Of a stretch of DNA of 5,533 nucleotides, positions 1 through 5,533 are shown piece after piece (position 1 is the first letter of the stretch; each line of letters opens with the position of its first letter). The notes below the pieces were generated by a model. The model worked only from the letters and a program-made list of their open reading frames with translations, did no database searches and was not told the DNA's origin. Position numbers and translations under genes: made by a program. Origin of the DNA: Gammaproteobacteria bacterium (GTDB lineage: Bacteria > Pseudomonadota > Gammaproteobacteria > Pseudomonadales > Porticoccaceae); assembly GCA_003646355.1 (NCBI GenBank), contig QNFO01000102.1:1-5533 (forward strand), written 5' to 3'.

Positions 1-2186
1 CCGTGGTGGGGCGCTATCAACACATCGATTTGTTTTGGCAGCACATCGCGAGCTAATAACTCGGCCTCAACGTTGGCACTAATATCACCGGGCAAGAGGA
101 TGGTTTTGTCACGATAGCGTTTTAGCACGACACAGGAAGTGTCGTTATCGGCAAGTCTATTTTCTGAACGCGTTGCTATAACGGCCGAGTCAGCCTGCCA
201 CGGGTAGAGAATTTCAAAATCGACCCCTGCCTGTAGCCAGTTTTGCCCCGCTATTTTCTGGCCCGAAAGGCAAGGCTCAACACCCGACGCCGCTAACTGC
301 CGAGGCTGACCGGCGAAGATACGCGCCGGCGTAAAGTGCTCAAGCAAGCCCGACGTGCCGCCCACATGATCGGCGTCACCGTGACTGAGTATTAAAGTGT
401 TAATCGTCGACACACCCTGACGGCGCAGATAGGGCGCAATAATCCCGCTACCGGCATTAAAACTATCGCTGTATTTTGGCCCCGTATCGTAAACCACTGC
501 CCTGTCATCAATGCTTGCCACCACGCTCAAGCCCTGCCCGACATCCAGTACGGCAAGCGTCAAACTGACCTCATCAGATGATGCACTCTGCTCATTACTA
601 TCCGATCGATATAAAAAAGGCTGCCCCGACAGCACGACTGTCAGTAACAACACGACGGCCATCGAACGCAGGCCCAGGCCTTTGGGCATTAGCATCAAAG
701 CTCCAGTAAATAATATAGCCACACTGAGCAAGGCGCTTTGTCCTGCGGGCAAGGACCAGACAAAGTAATCGGCATAATTCGAAACGTAGGTTGTGGCTTT
801 ATCAAACATTTCCAGCTGCCAGGCTGCCACCCGCCACACAGCCGCCGCCATGTCGGGTGATAAAGGCAGAAGCAACATGCCGAACAGGGCCAATGGCACC
901 ACTGCAATACTCAGCCAGGGGATGGCCAGCAAATTAACCAAAGGGCTAAGCAGTGAAATCTCGCCCTGAAAAAATGACAACAAACCTGCCAGCGGTAAAA
1001 AAATAATTAACTGTGCGCTGAATAAACCCTCTAAATAACTGCCGCGCGGGCGGGGTATAAACCAGAGCAAAAAAGTCGCCACAGCGACAAAAGATAACCA
1101 GAAGCCCGATGACAAAGCCGCTAAGGGATCACTCGCCGCGATAAGGGCCAGCGCCCAAAGCAATGCTAACTCCGGCCTCGGCTTGCGCCTTAGCAAGGTC
1201 GCCAGCAAGAAAACGCACAGCATAATCAAAGCCCGCTGAGTCGACAGAGAAAAACCTGCCAACAGAGCATAAGTCAGCGCCAGACACCCGCCGAGTAATA
1301 CCGCAACTTTCTGACGGCTTATGGGAGCACCCAAAGCAGCGAGGCAACGACCCAACAAGTTACCCAGCAACATGCCAAGACCCGCGACCATTCCGATATG
1401 CAAGCCAGAGACAATCGCCAAATGCACAGTGCCGGTGAGCCGCATATGCATCCAGGTTTCGCTGTCGAGGCCCTGCTTATAGCCAATGGTCAGTGCTGCC
1501 AATAAGCCTTTACTGGCAGCACTATAATCCAGTGCCTCAATTTTTTTGAGAATGGCCCAGCGGAATTGATCAATAGCATATTGCCCGCTTTGCCCGAGGT
1601 TTTTATTCACGCCCTTCGCGCGAATATAACCCGTCGCGGATATCTGTCGGTGAAACAACCACCCGGCGTAATCAAAGCCACCGGGGTTGGAAAAACCTCG
1701 GGGTGTCCGCAACCTAACGCTCAATTGCCAGCGCTCCCCAGGTCGTACCGGTCTGCCGCCGTACCAGCTGAGCATGACTCGCTGTAAGTCGGGGAGCTTA
1801 TCGTTTGTAAGCGCCGAGTCAGGTAGGCTTTGAAGACTCTCTATTTCCAGTACAAAACGTGTGCGCAAGGTATTAACCTGCGGCACGCCACTGACCACAC
1901 CAACGAGTACGTAGTCGGTCTTATCTTGTGCCAGCGGCAATTGCTGCGCTTTCATCCCTGCGCCCCACACGGCTGCCCAAATCAGCCCCAGTGCAAACAC
2001 CAGGCTGGCACGCACAAGAAGGGGACAACGGCGACGATAAAGACACCCGATACCGAGCAAGAAAAAAGCGAGTGAAAGTTGTGGAAAAAATGGCGCACAA
2101 GACCACGAAAACGCAGACCATGAAAGACAGGGCCAATAGGCAGAAGAGAGAACAGCGACAGAAAATGCCAGTAGATAAACGCGCAT
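1..2186 (-). CDS. comEC: ComEC/Rec2 family DNA internalization protein (C-terminus cut by window edge)
   Basis: ComEC is the inner-membrane channel that takes single-stranded DNA into the cytoplasm during natural transformation. The frame is open from ATG 2186 to position 1 (728 codons, no stop or frameshift). Residues 1-75 contain about three hydrophobic segments. A DUF4131-like N-terminal domain follows, with the family signature NPGGFDY at 167-173. The multi-membrane Competence domain (about 225-490) carries TGTVHLAIVSGLHIG at 251-265 and STQRALIM at 315-322. A metallo-beta-lactamase-like domain starts near 542, with LDVGQG at 547-552, the metal-site motif SHGDADHVGG at 601-610, GD with Asp701, and PHH at 726-728. 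The expected metal ligands are therefore present; family length suggests about 30-60 residues are missing beyond the edge. An in-frame ATG at 2231 would add 15 residues. I prefer 2186 because MRVYLLAF resembles usual ComEC starts, a weak GGA lies just upstream, and a candidate promoter covers 2231. Function is predicted from the family; competence of this organism is not shown. Confidence 0.95.
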   Translation of the reverse strand, partial: MRVYLLAFSVAVLSSAYWPCLSWSAFSWSCAPFFPQLSLAFFLLGIGCLYRRRCPLLVRASLVFALGLIWAAVWGAGMKAQQLPLAQDKTDYVLVGVVSGVPQVNTLRTRFVLEIESLQSLPDSALTNDKLPDLQRVMLSWYGGRPVRPGERWQLSVRLRTPRGFSNPGGFDYAGWLFHRQISATGYIRAKGVNKNLGQSGQYAIDQFRWAILKKIEALDYSAASKGLLAALTIGYKQGLDSETWMHMRLTGTVHLAIVSGLHIGMVAGLGMLLGNLLGRCLAALGAPISRQKVAVLLGGCLALTYALLAGFSLSTQRALIMLCVFLLATLLRRKPRPELALLWALALIAASDPLAALSSGFWLSFVAVATFLLWFIPRPRGSYLEGLFSAQLIIFLPLAGLLSFFQGEISLLSPLVNLLAIPWLSIAVVPLALFGMLLLPLSPDMAAAVWRVAAWQLEMFDKATTYVSNYADYFVWSLPAGQSALLSVAILFTGALMLMPKGLGLRSMAVVLLLTVVLSGQPFLYRSDSNEQSASSDEVSLTLAVLDVGQGLSVVASIDDRAVVYDTGPKYSDSFNAGSGIIAPYLRRQGVSTINTLILSHGDADHVGGTSGLLEHFTPARIFAGQPRQLAASGVEPCLSGQKIAGQNWLQAGVDFEILYPWQADSAVIATRSENRLADNDTSCVVLKRYRDKTILLPGDISANVEAELLARDVLPKQIDVLIAPHH

Positions 2187-2212
2187 ACCACGTCCATGTA
2201 GTAAGAAATAAC

Positions 2213-2241
2213 AGTGTAACCAGCTTTGCATCCCCGGCCAA
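2213..2241 (-). promoter_or_regulatory. Candidate sigma70-type promoter for comEC
   Basis: On the minus strand TTGGCC (2241-2236, four of six matches to TTGACA) is followed after exactly 17 bases by TACACT (2218-2213, four of six matches to TATAAT). Transcription would start near 2206 and leave a leader of about 20 bases before ATG 2186. The upstream alternative ATG at 2231 would then lie inside the spacer and could not be used. The match is modest and was found by eye, so it is a suggestion only. Confidence 0.3.
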
Positions 2242-2244
2242 GAT

Positions 2245-2268
2245 TGCTTAGCCTTGCGCAATGAAGCA
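2245..2268. promoter_or_regulatory. Dyad-symmetric element over the flavodoxin-gene start codon
   Basis: The perfect 8-base palindrome TTGCGCAA (2254-2261) ends on the A of the ATG start codon. It is flanked by TGCTT (2245-2249) and AAGCA (2264-2268), which are reverse complements with nearly the same centre. The element could be an operator or an RNA hairpin hiding the start codon. Short palindromes also occur by chance, so the role is speculative. Confidence 0.25.
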
Positions 2269-2716
2269 CTTAACCATCATCTATCACAGCCAACGCGGCA
2301 ACACTCGCCAGCTCGCCGAGGCCGTCGCCGCTGGTGCCCGAGAGGAAGAGGGTCTCATTGTCAGTCTAAAAACAGCCTTTAATGCAGAGCTTGAAGACTT
2401 GCTCAGCGCCGATGGTTTACTCTTTGGCACACCAGAAAACTTTGGCTATATGAGCGGCGCACTAAAAGATTTTTTTGACCGCACCTATTACCCCGCGGAG
2501 CCCCATCAGATTAACCTGCCCTACGGCGTTTTTATCAGCGCCGGCAATGACGGCACTGGCGCGGTGCGCGAAATTGATCGCATCGTCAAAGGTTATCCTC
2601 TGCGCCGTGTCGCCGAGCCGGTGATTGCCAACGGCGAAGTCAGCCCGCAACATCTGCAACAATGCCGTGAGCTTGGCCTATCGATGGCGGCGGGACTGGT
2701 TATGGGTATTTTTTAA
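2261..2716 (+). CDS. Flavodoxin-fold protein (flavodoxin / NADPH-dependent FMN reductase-like)
   Basis: This is a predicted cytosolic FMN-binding redox protein of 151 residues, the size of a single flavodoxin-like domain. After the first beta strand (LTIIY, 4-8) comes the phosphate-binding loop HSQRGNT (9-15), which corresponds to the T/S-x-T-G-N-T loop of flavodoxins. The second FMN loop is GTPENFGYMSG (56-66), followed by ALKDFFDRTYYP (67-78). SAGNDGTG (93-100) fits the third loop. This pattern resembles small flavodoxin-family reductases more than classical electron-carrier flavodoxins; the electron donor and acceptor cannot be read from sequence. ATG 2261 is the only reasonable start, because an in-frame TAG lies at 2249-2251 and the product begins right at the first strand. 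No Shine-Dalgarno sequence is visible. The gene is divergent from comEC and 40 bases upstream of the patatin gene, with which it may form an operon. Confidence 0.88.
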   Translation: MKHLTIIYHSQRGNTRQLAEAVAAGAREEEGLIVSLKTAFNAELEDLLSADGLLFGTPENFGYMSGALKDFFDRTYYPAEPHQINLPYGVFISAGNDGTGAVREIDRIVKGYPLRRVAEPVIANGEVSPQHLQQCRELGLSMAAGLVMGIF

Positions 2717-2736
2717 CAACACCTCCGCTTACAGAC

Positions 2737-2742
2737 AGAAGG
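2737..2742 (+). promoter_or_regulatory. Possible distant ribosome binding site for the patatin gene
   Basis: AGAAGG lies 14 bases before ATG 2757, farther than the usual 5-9 bases. It is the only purine-rich Shine-Dalgarno-like match between the two plus-strand genes. It supports ATG 2757 over the in-frame ATG at 2625, which lies deep inside the preceding gene. Confidence 0.35.
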
Positions 2743-2756
2743 TTACACAAAGAAAA

Positions 2757-3917
2757 ATGACAACAGCTTTAGTTTTATCCGGCGGTGGTGCCCGCGCCGC
2801 CTATCAGGTCGGCGTACTCAAGGCACTGGGGCAGATACTGCCGCGCACCAGCCATAACCCCTTCCCGATTATTTGCGGCACCTCGGCTGGCGCCATTAAT
2901 GCGCTGGCCATCGCCGGGCGACCCGGACCCTTTCGCTTGCGCGCCCGCAAGCTCGAGGCCATCTGGCGCAATATGCACGCCGAACATATTTACCGTACCG
3001 ACGTGTGGGGCGTATTAAAAAACACCGTGCGCTTGAGCCTGTCGCTGATGCACAGTGGTTACGGCATTGGCCGCTCCGTCGCCCTGCTCGACAACTCGCC
3101 TTTAGAAAACTTACTGACAAATTACATACGCTTTCGCCATATTGACGAAGCCATATTGAGCGGTGAATTAATGGCCGTCAGCACCACAGCTATGGATTAT
3201 GTCAGTGGTAAATCGGTGGCATTTTTTCAGGGCAATCACGATTGCTGGACACGCAGTCGCCGCCACGGTATTCGTACCGGGTTGAATATTGATCATCTAA
3301 TGGCATCCTCCGCCATTCCGCTTATTTTCCCGGCTCGAGCTATCGACACCCGTTATTACGGCGACGGCGCAATGCGCCAACTGAAGCCCCTTAGCCCGGC
3401 ACTGCACCTGGGTGCTGACCGTATTTTTGTCATTGGCGTTAGCGACAATCCCTCACAGCATCAAGATACGGATAGCCCTAAGCACTCACCCTCTGTTGCA
3501 CAAATGATTGGCCATTTACTCAACAGCGCATTTATTGATTCGGTCGAGAGTGATCTTGAGACCCTGAAAGCCATCAATAAACTCGTCCAGTCTCAAGCTG
3601 AAAATACGCAAAGTACTTCGAGCGATCCGGACGAACAAGCGGCTAGTAGCCCCTTAAAATATATTGAACACCTTTGTATTTCACCCTCGACACCCATCGA
3701 CGAAATTGCCCAGGAATATTTCCACGAATTACCCCAAAGCGTGAAACTATTTTTGCGGGCGATAGGCGCGACAAAAAAAGGCGGGGGCAGCAGTGCAACC
3801 AGCTACCTCTTATTCGAGCCAGGCTTTTGTCGCCAACTGATTAAACTGGGTTATGCCGATGCGATGGAACAGAAAGAGGCAATTGAGGCATTTTTTGGTC
3901 TGGATAAATTAAAATAA
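2757..3917 (+). CDS. Patatin-like phospholipase family protein
   Basis: This is a predicted serine acyl hydrolase (lipase or phospholipase A type) of 386 residues. The N-terminus gives the oxyanion-hole motif GGGAR (9-13). The nucleophile elbow GTSAG (41-45) places the catalytic Ser at 43, and DGA at 203-205 gives the partner Asp203, so the Ser-Asp dyad is intact. No signal peptide or clear membrane segment is seen, which suggests a cytosolic or membrane-peripheral enzyme. After the core, a polar Ser/Gln/Asp-rich linker (about 279-300) leads to a C-terminal region (302-386) with HELPQS at 323-328 and YLLFEPGF at 350-357. From memory, similar tails occur in other large gammaproteobacterial patatins, but I know of no assigned role. 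ATG 2757 is chosen because the protein then starts directly at the first core strand; the longer reading from 2625 would overlap the flavodoxin gene by 92 bases. The true substrate is unknown. The gene ends seven bases from the stop of convergent ycfH. Confidence 0.92.
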   Translation: MTTALVLSGGGARAAYQVGVLKALGQILPRTSHNPFPIICGTSAGAINALAIAGRPGPFRLRARKLEAIWRNMHAEHIYRTDVWGVLKNTVRLSLSLMHSGYGIGRSVALLDNSPLENLLTNYIRFRHIDEAILSGELMAVSTTAMDYVSGKSVAFFQGNHDCWTRSRRHGIRTGLNIDHLMASSAIPLIFPARAIDTRYYGDGAMRQLKPLSPALHLGADRIFVIGVSDNPSQHQDTDSPKHSPSVAQMIGHLLNSAFIDSVESDLETLKAINKLVQSQAENTQSTSSDPDEQAASSPLKYIEHLCISPSTPIDEIAQEYFHELPQSVKLFLRAIGATKKGGGSSATSYLLFEPGFCRQLIKLGYADAMEQKEAIEAFFGLDKLK

Positions 3918-3924
3918 AGAGCCA

Positions 3925-4731
3925 CTAAAGCTGAAACAAACGGTCAAAATTATCGCTACTCGCCTGTGCCAGTGTCTCGAAGGGAATACCTTTTATGTCG
4001 GCCACACACTTAGCAACCTCAACCACAAAACGGGGCTCATTTTTTTTACCCCGGTAGGGCACCGGCGCCAGCCAGGGTGAATCTGTTTCTACCAACAGCC
4101 TATCGAGAGGCACTTTTGCCACCACTTCACGCAGAGCCGTGGCATTTTTAAAGGTAACGATGCCGGAAAACGACAGATAGAAATTCATCGCCAATGCCGC
4201 TTCGGCCATCTCCCAACTCTCGGTAAAACAATGTAAAACACCGGCAACAGCCGGGTCGACATGCTCGTCGATCATCGCCAGAGTTTCCTGCTGAGCATCA
4301 CGGGTGTGGATGATTAAAGGTTTAGCGCAAGCGCGGGCAACTTCGGCATGGCGAATAAAACTTTCACGCTGCCAGTCCATCGTCTCGGTGCCGTAGTGAC
4401 GATCGAGACCCGTTTCACCGATGGCGATAACACGCTGGGACTGAGCCAATTCACTGAGTTCTGCAACATCTGGCAGGGCGTGGCTCTCGGCATTCATCGG
4501 GTGCACGCCAACAGATGCGTAGACACCGGGCAGTTGCGCACTCATTGCCAACTGCTGGCGCGAGGATTCCAGGTCAATACCCACCGTTAATACCCGGCTA
4601 ACACCACAGGCAGCGGTATCGGCAAGCAGTTTTTCAAGACAACCATTGTAGGGTTCAAGGTCGAGATGATCGAGGTGGCAGTGGGAATCAACCAGTAACG
4701 AAGATTTCACCGAAATAGAGGGCGTGACCAT
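3925..4731 (-). CDS. ycfH: TatD family metal-dependent hydrolase (YcfH type)
   Basis: This is a predicted cytosolic TIM-barrel hydrolase of the TatD family, whose members are metal-dependent and often act as deoxyribonucleases; the physiological role of YcfH is not settled. The product has 268 residues, against about 265 in E. coli YcfH. Metal ligands are visible in order: HxH in DSHCHLD (His17, His19), Glu106 in GETGLD, His142 in IHTRD, His167 in LHCFTE and Asp217 in ETDSPWLAP. FSGIVTFKN (188-196) and the C-terminal SDNFDRLF also match the family. ATG 4731 gives about ten residues more before the HxH motif than E. coli YcfH. An in-frame GTG at residue 8 would give a more usual N-terminus, but neither start has a clear ribosome binding site. 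Position after holB and pilZ supports the YcfH assignment over other TatD paralogues, since E. coli has tmk-holB-ycfH. The gap to pilZ is 62 bases with no obvious terminator, so co-transcription is likely. Confidence 0.93.
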   Translation of the reverse strand: MVTPSISVKSSLLVDSHCHLDHLDLEPYNGCLEKLLADTAACGVSRVLTVGIDLESSRQQLAMSAQLPGVYASVGVHPMNAESHALPDVAELSELAQSQRVIAIGETGLDRHYGTETMDWQRESFIRHAEVARACAKPLIIHTRDAQQETLAMIDEHVDPAVAGVLHCFTESWEMAEAALAMNFYLSFSGIVTFKNATALREVVAKVPLDRLLVETDSPWLAPVPYRGKKNEPRFVVEVAKCVADIKGIPFETLAQASSDNFDRLFQL

Positions 4732-4793
4732 GCAGAAAAACTCATTCAGGAAAACTTAAATAAAAATACGCACTATAAAACCACAGGGTAGCT

Positions 4794-5135
4794 CTACAGT
4801 GTATTGGTGGGTCGGCCCGAGGATAATAGGCCCGCTAGATAGGTTTCAATACGCCCCACTAACTGGGTACTCTCTGGGGGAAACTGAATACCCACGCCCT
4901 GTTTGCGATTACCCGAAGTGCCCTTGGGGGTCACCCAAACAACCTTGCCGGTCAGTGGTAATTTATCGGGTTCTTCCATCAGTTCGAGGAGAACGAAGAC
5001 CTCATCACCAATGGCAAACTGTTTTCGGGAAGGAATAAAAAGCCCACCATTTTCGACGAAGGGCATATAACAGGCATACAAGTCATCGGCATCTTTCAGG
5101 GAAAGATTAAGAATACCGCTGCGAATCCCTCTCAT
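4794..5135 (-). CDS. pilZ: PilZ domain protein, type IV pilus assembly protein PilZ
   Basis: PilZ supports type IV pilus assembly and twitching, working in related bacteria with the extension ATPase PilB and the regulator FimX. The 113-residue product is almost one PilZ domain and closely resembles Pseudomonas PilZ from memory: GILNLSLKD (7-15), YMPFVENGGLFIP (23-35), GDEVFVLLELM (43-53), GKVVWVTPKG (63-72), VGIQF (81-85) and a closing helix ending in RPTNTL. The c-di-GMP signature (RxxxR plus D/NxSxxG) is absent: the first arginines are spaced RxxR (2 and 5) and NGGLF stands in place of the second motif. This is usual for the founding PilZ type, which does not bind c-di-GMP itself. An in-frame stop lies six bases before ATG 5135, so the start is fixed there unless the sequence has an indel. 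The N-terminus is a few residues shorter than in Pseudomonas and has no Shine-Dalgarno. The position between holB and ycfH is the expected one. Confidence 0.93.
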   Translation of the reverse strand: MRGIRSGILNLSLKDADDLYACYMPFVENGGLFIPSRKQFAIGDEVFVLLELMEEPDKLPLTGKVVWVTPKGTSGNRKQGVGIQFPPESTQLVGRIETYLAGLLSSGRPTNTL

Positions 5136-5146
5136 AGGCTAATCAT
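5132..5146 (-). other. Four-codon ORF overlapping the pilZ start (ATGA overlap)
   Basis: ATG 5146 starts a frame reading Met-Ile-Ser-Leu followed by TGA. That TGA shares bases with the pilZ ATG in an ATGA overlap. It may be chance, a tiny coupled leader, or the remains of the original pilZ N-terminus after a one-base deletion; one inserted base would fuse MISL in frame with MRGIRSGIL. No ribosome binding site precedes it. Confidence 0.2.
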
Positions 5147-5176
5147 TACACAATGTTATTGAAGCGCGCAGAGTAA

Positions 5177-5191
5177 CACAGGCTCACAGGC
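5177..5191. repeat. Short direct repeat CACAGGC x2 in the holB-pilZ gap
   Basis: CACAGGC occurs at 5177-5183 and again at 5185-5191, separated by one T (8-base period). It lies in the 74-base gap between holB and pilZ. No protein or promoter is recognised with it, and a repeat this short may be chance. Confidence 0.35.
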
Positions 5192-5209
5192 ATCGTTAAG
5201 GCCTTGCTG

Positions 5210-5533
5210 CTAAGCCGACTGGCTTAAACTAAGAAACAACTCTTCTAGCACCAGCTGGGGATTTAAATTGGTTTTACTTTCCAGCTTTTTCCGAGTTGCT
5301 AGCAGTAAGTCATAAAAGGCGAACTGCCGTGGCTCTGCTGTTTTCCCGCCCTGGGCCGTATTAATCAGCTGGCGAGAATAATAAGACAACAACCATTCCA
5401 GCAGCTGGCCCAAAGGCTGGCCCTCAAAGGCCGCCGCCGATGATACTGGCGCGGCATCACCGGCCTGCACCTGTTTTAGCACCTGCTCGAAACGAGTAAT
5501 CGTATCGAGGGTATTGGCCTCGGCAAAAGCCAG
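5210..5533 (-). CDS. holB: DNA polymerase III subunit delta-prime, C-terminal part (N-terminus beyond window)
   Basis: HolB is the delta-prime subunit of the clamp loader, which places the beta sliding clamp on primed DNA during replication. Only the last 107 residues are in the window, entering at 5533 in frame and ending with TAG at 5210-5212. They correspond to the helical C-terminal collar domain: GQLLEWLLSYYSRQL, then FYDLLLATRKKLES, then the typical close NLNPQLVLEELFLSLSQ. The GTG at 5482 is an internal valine codon, not a start, because the frame continues upstream without a stop as LAFAEANTLDTITRFEQ. The ATPase-like and lid domains lie outside, so the identification rests on the C-terminal motif plus the pilZ-ycfH context, which is the known holB neighbourhood. 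The gap to pilZ is 74 bases with no clear terminator. Confidence 0.87.
   Translation of the reverse strand: MAFAEANTLDTITRFEQVLKQVQAGDAAPVSSAAAFEGQPLGQLLEWLLSYYSRQLINTAQGGKTAEPRQFAFYDLLLATRKKLESKTNLNPQLVLEELFLSLSQSA

Noticed and set aside
1928..2251. Plus-strand 107-codon open frame opposite the start of comEC
   Set aside because: It lies antisense to the well-supported comEC coding frame, its product is a Lys/Arg/Gln-rich mixture without domain character, and no ribosome binding site is seen.
1921..2269. Two minus-strand open frames of 95-106 codons overlapping the comEC N-terminus
   Set aside because: They are alternative frames of the same DNA. Only the frame starting at 2186 continues into the recognised ComEC motifs, so a frameshifted comEC is not needed to explain them.
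2625..2756. In-frame upstream extension of the patatin gene from ATG 2625 (44 extra residues)
   Set aside because: It overlaps the 3' end of the flavodoxin gene by 92 bases, the extra residues look like an out-of-frame reading (Arg/Trp/Asn-rich), and the patatin core begins directly after ATG 2757.
3905..3940. Possible terminator after ycfH on the minus strand (AGC...GCT followed by a T-rich run)
   Set aside because: The stem is only three base pairs, too weak to call an intrinsic terminator.
4732..4793. A/T-rich gap between pilZ and ycfH as a separate promoter
   Set aside because: TATTTT-like strings are present but no -35 partner at acceptable spacing was found; read-through from pilZ is simpler.
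5480..5482. GTG as the start of a 90-residue gene
   Set aside because: The frame continues upstream to the window edge without a stop and the product is the C-terminal domain of HolB, so this GTG encodes an internal valine.

Overview
The window looks like an ordinary chromosomal segment of a gammaproteobacterium. The main evidence is the gene order holB - pilZ - ycfH, which is the order known from pseudomonads and related marine gammaproteobacteria. Base composition is moderate (about half G+C by eye) and all genes share a similar codon style. I would guess a Pseudomonas/Cellvibrio-type marine relative. No mobile element, phage gene, CRISPR array, tRNA or rRNA was seen.

Layout, left to right. 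Positions 1-2186 (minus) hold nearly all of comEC, the inner-membrane DNA-uptake channel. It is open to the left edge and lacks only its last few dozen residues. Positions 2187-2260 form a short divergent intergenic region. On the plus strand follow a 151-residue flavodoxin-fold protein (2261-2716) and a 386-residue patatin-like phospholipase (2757-3917), 40 bases apart and probably co-transcribed. The patatin gene meets ycfH (TatD-family metal hydrolase, 3925-4731, minus) tail to tail, with seven bases between the stops. Upstream of ycfH on the minus strand are pilZ (4794-5135) and the C-terminal end of holB (5210-5533), which runs off the right edge.

How the genes fit together. holB-pilZ-ycfH is a housekeeping and type IV pilus cluster: clamp-loader delta-prime subunit, a pilus assembly protein and a TatD-type nuclease-like hydrolase. 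ComEC moves transforming DNA across the inner membrane and PilZ supports type IV pili, which capture DNA in many transformable gammaproteobacteria. The window therefore carries two parts of the natural-transformation machinery, although this closeness may be coincidence. The flavodoxin-patatin pair has no assigned pathway.

I found no convincing new biological system. The points worth a second look are small: a dyad over the flavodoxin-gene start codon, an out-of-frame four-codon ORF overlapping the pilZ start, generally weak ribosome binding sites, and the conserved, unassigned C-terminal region of the patatin protein.
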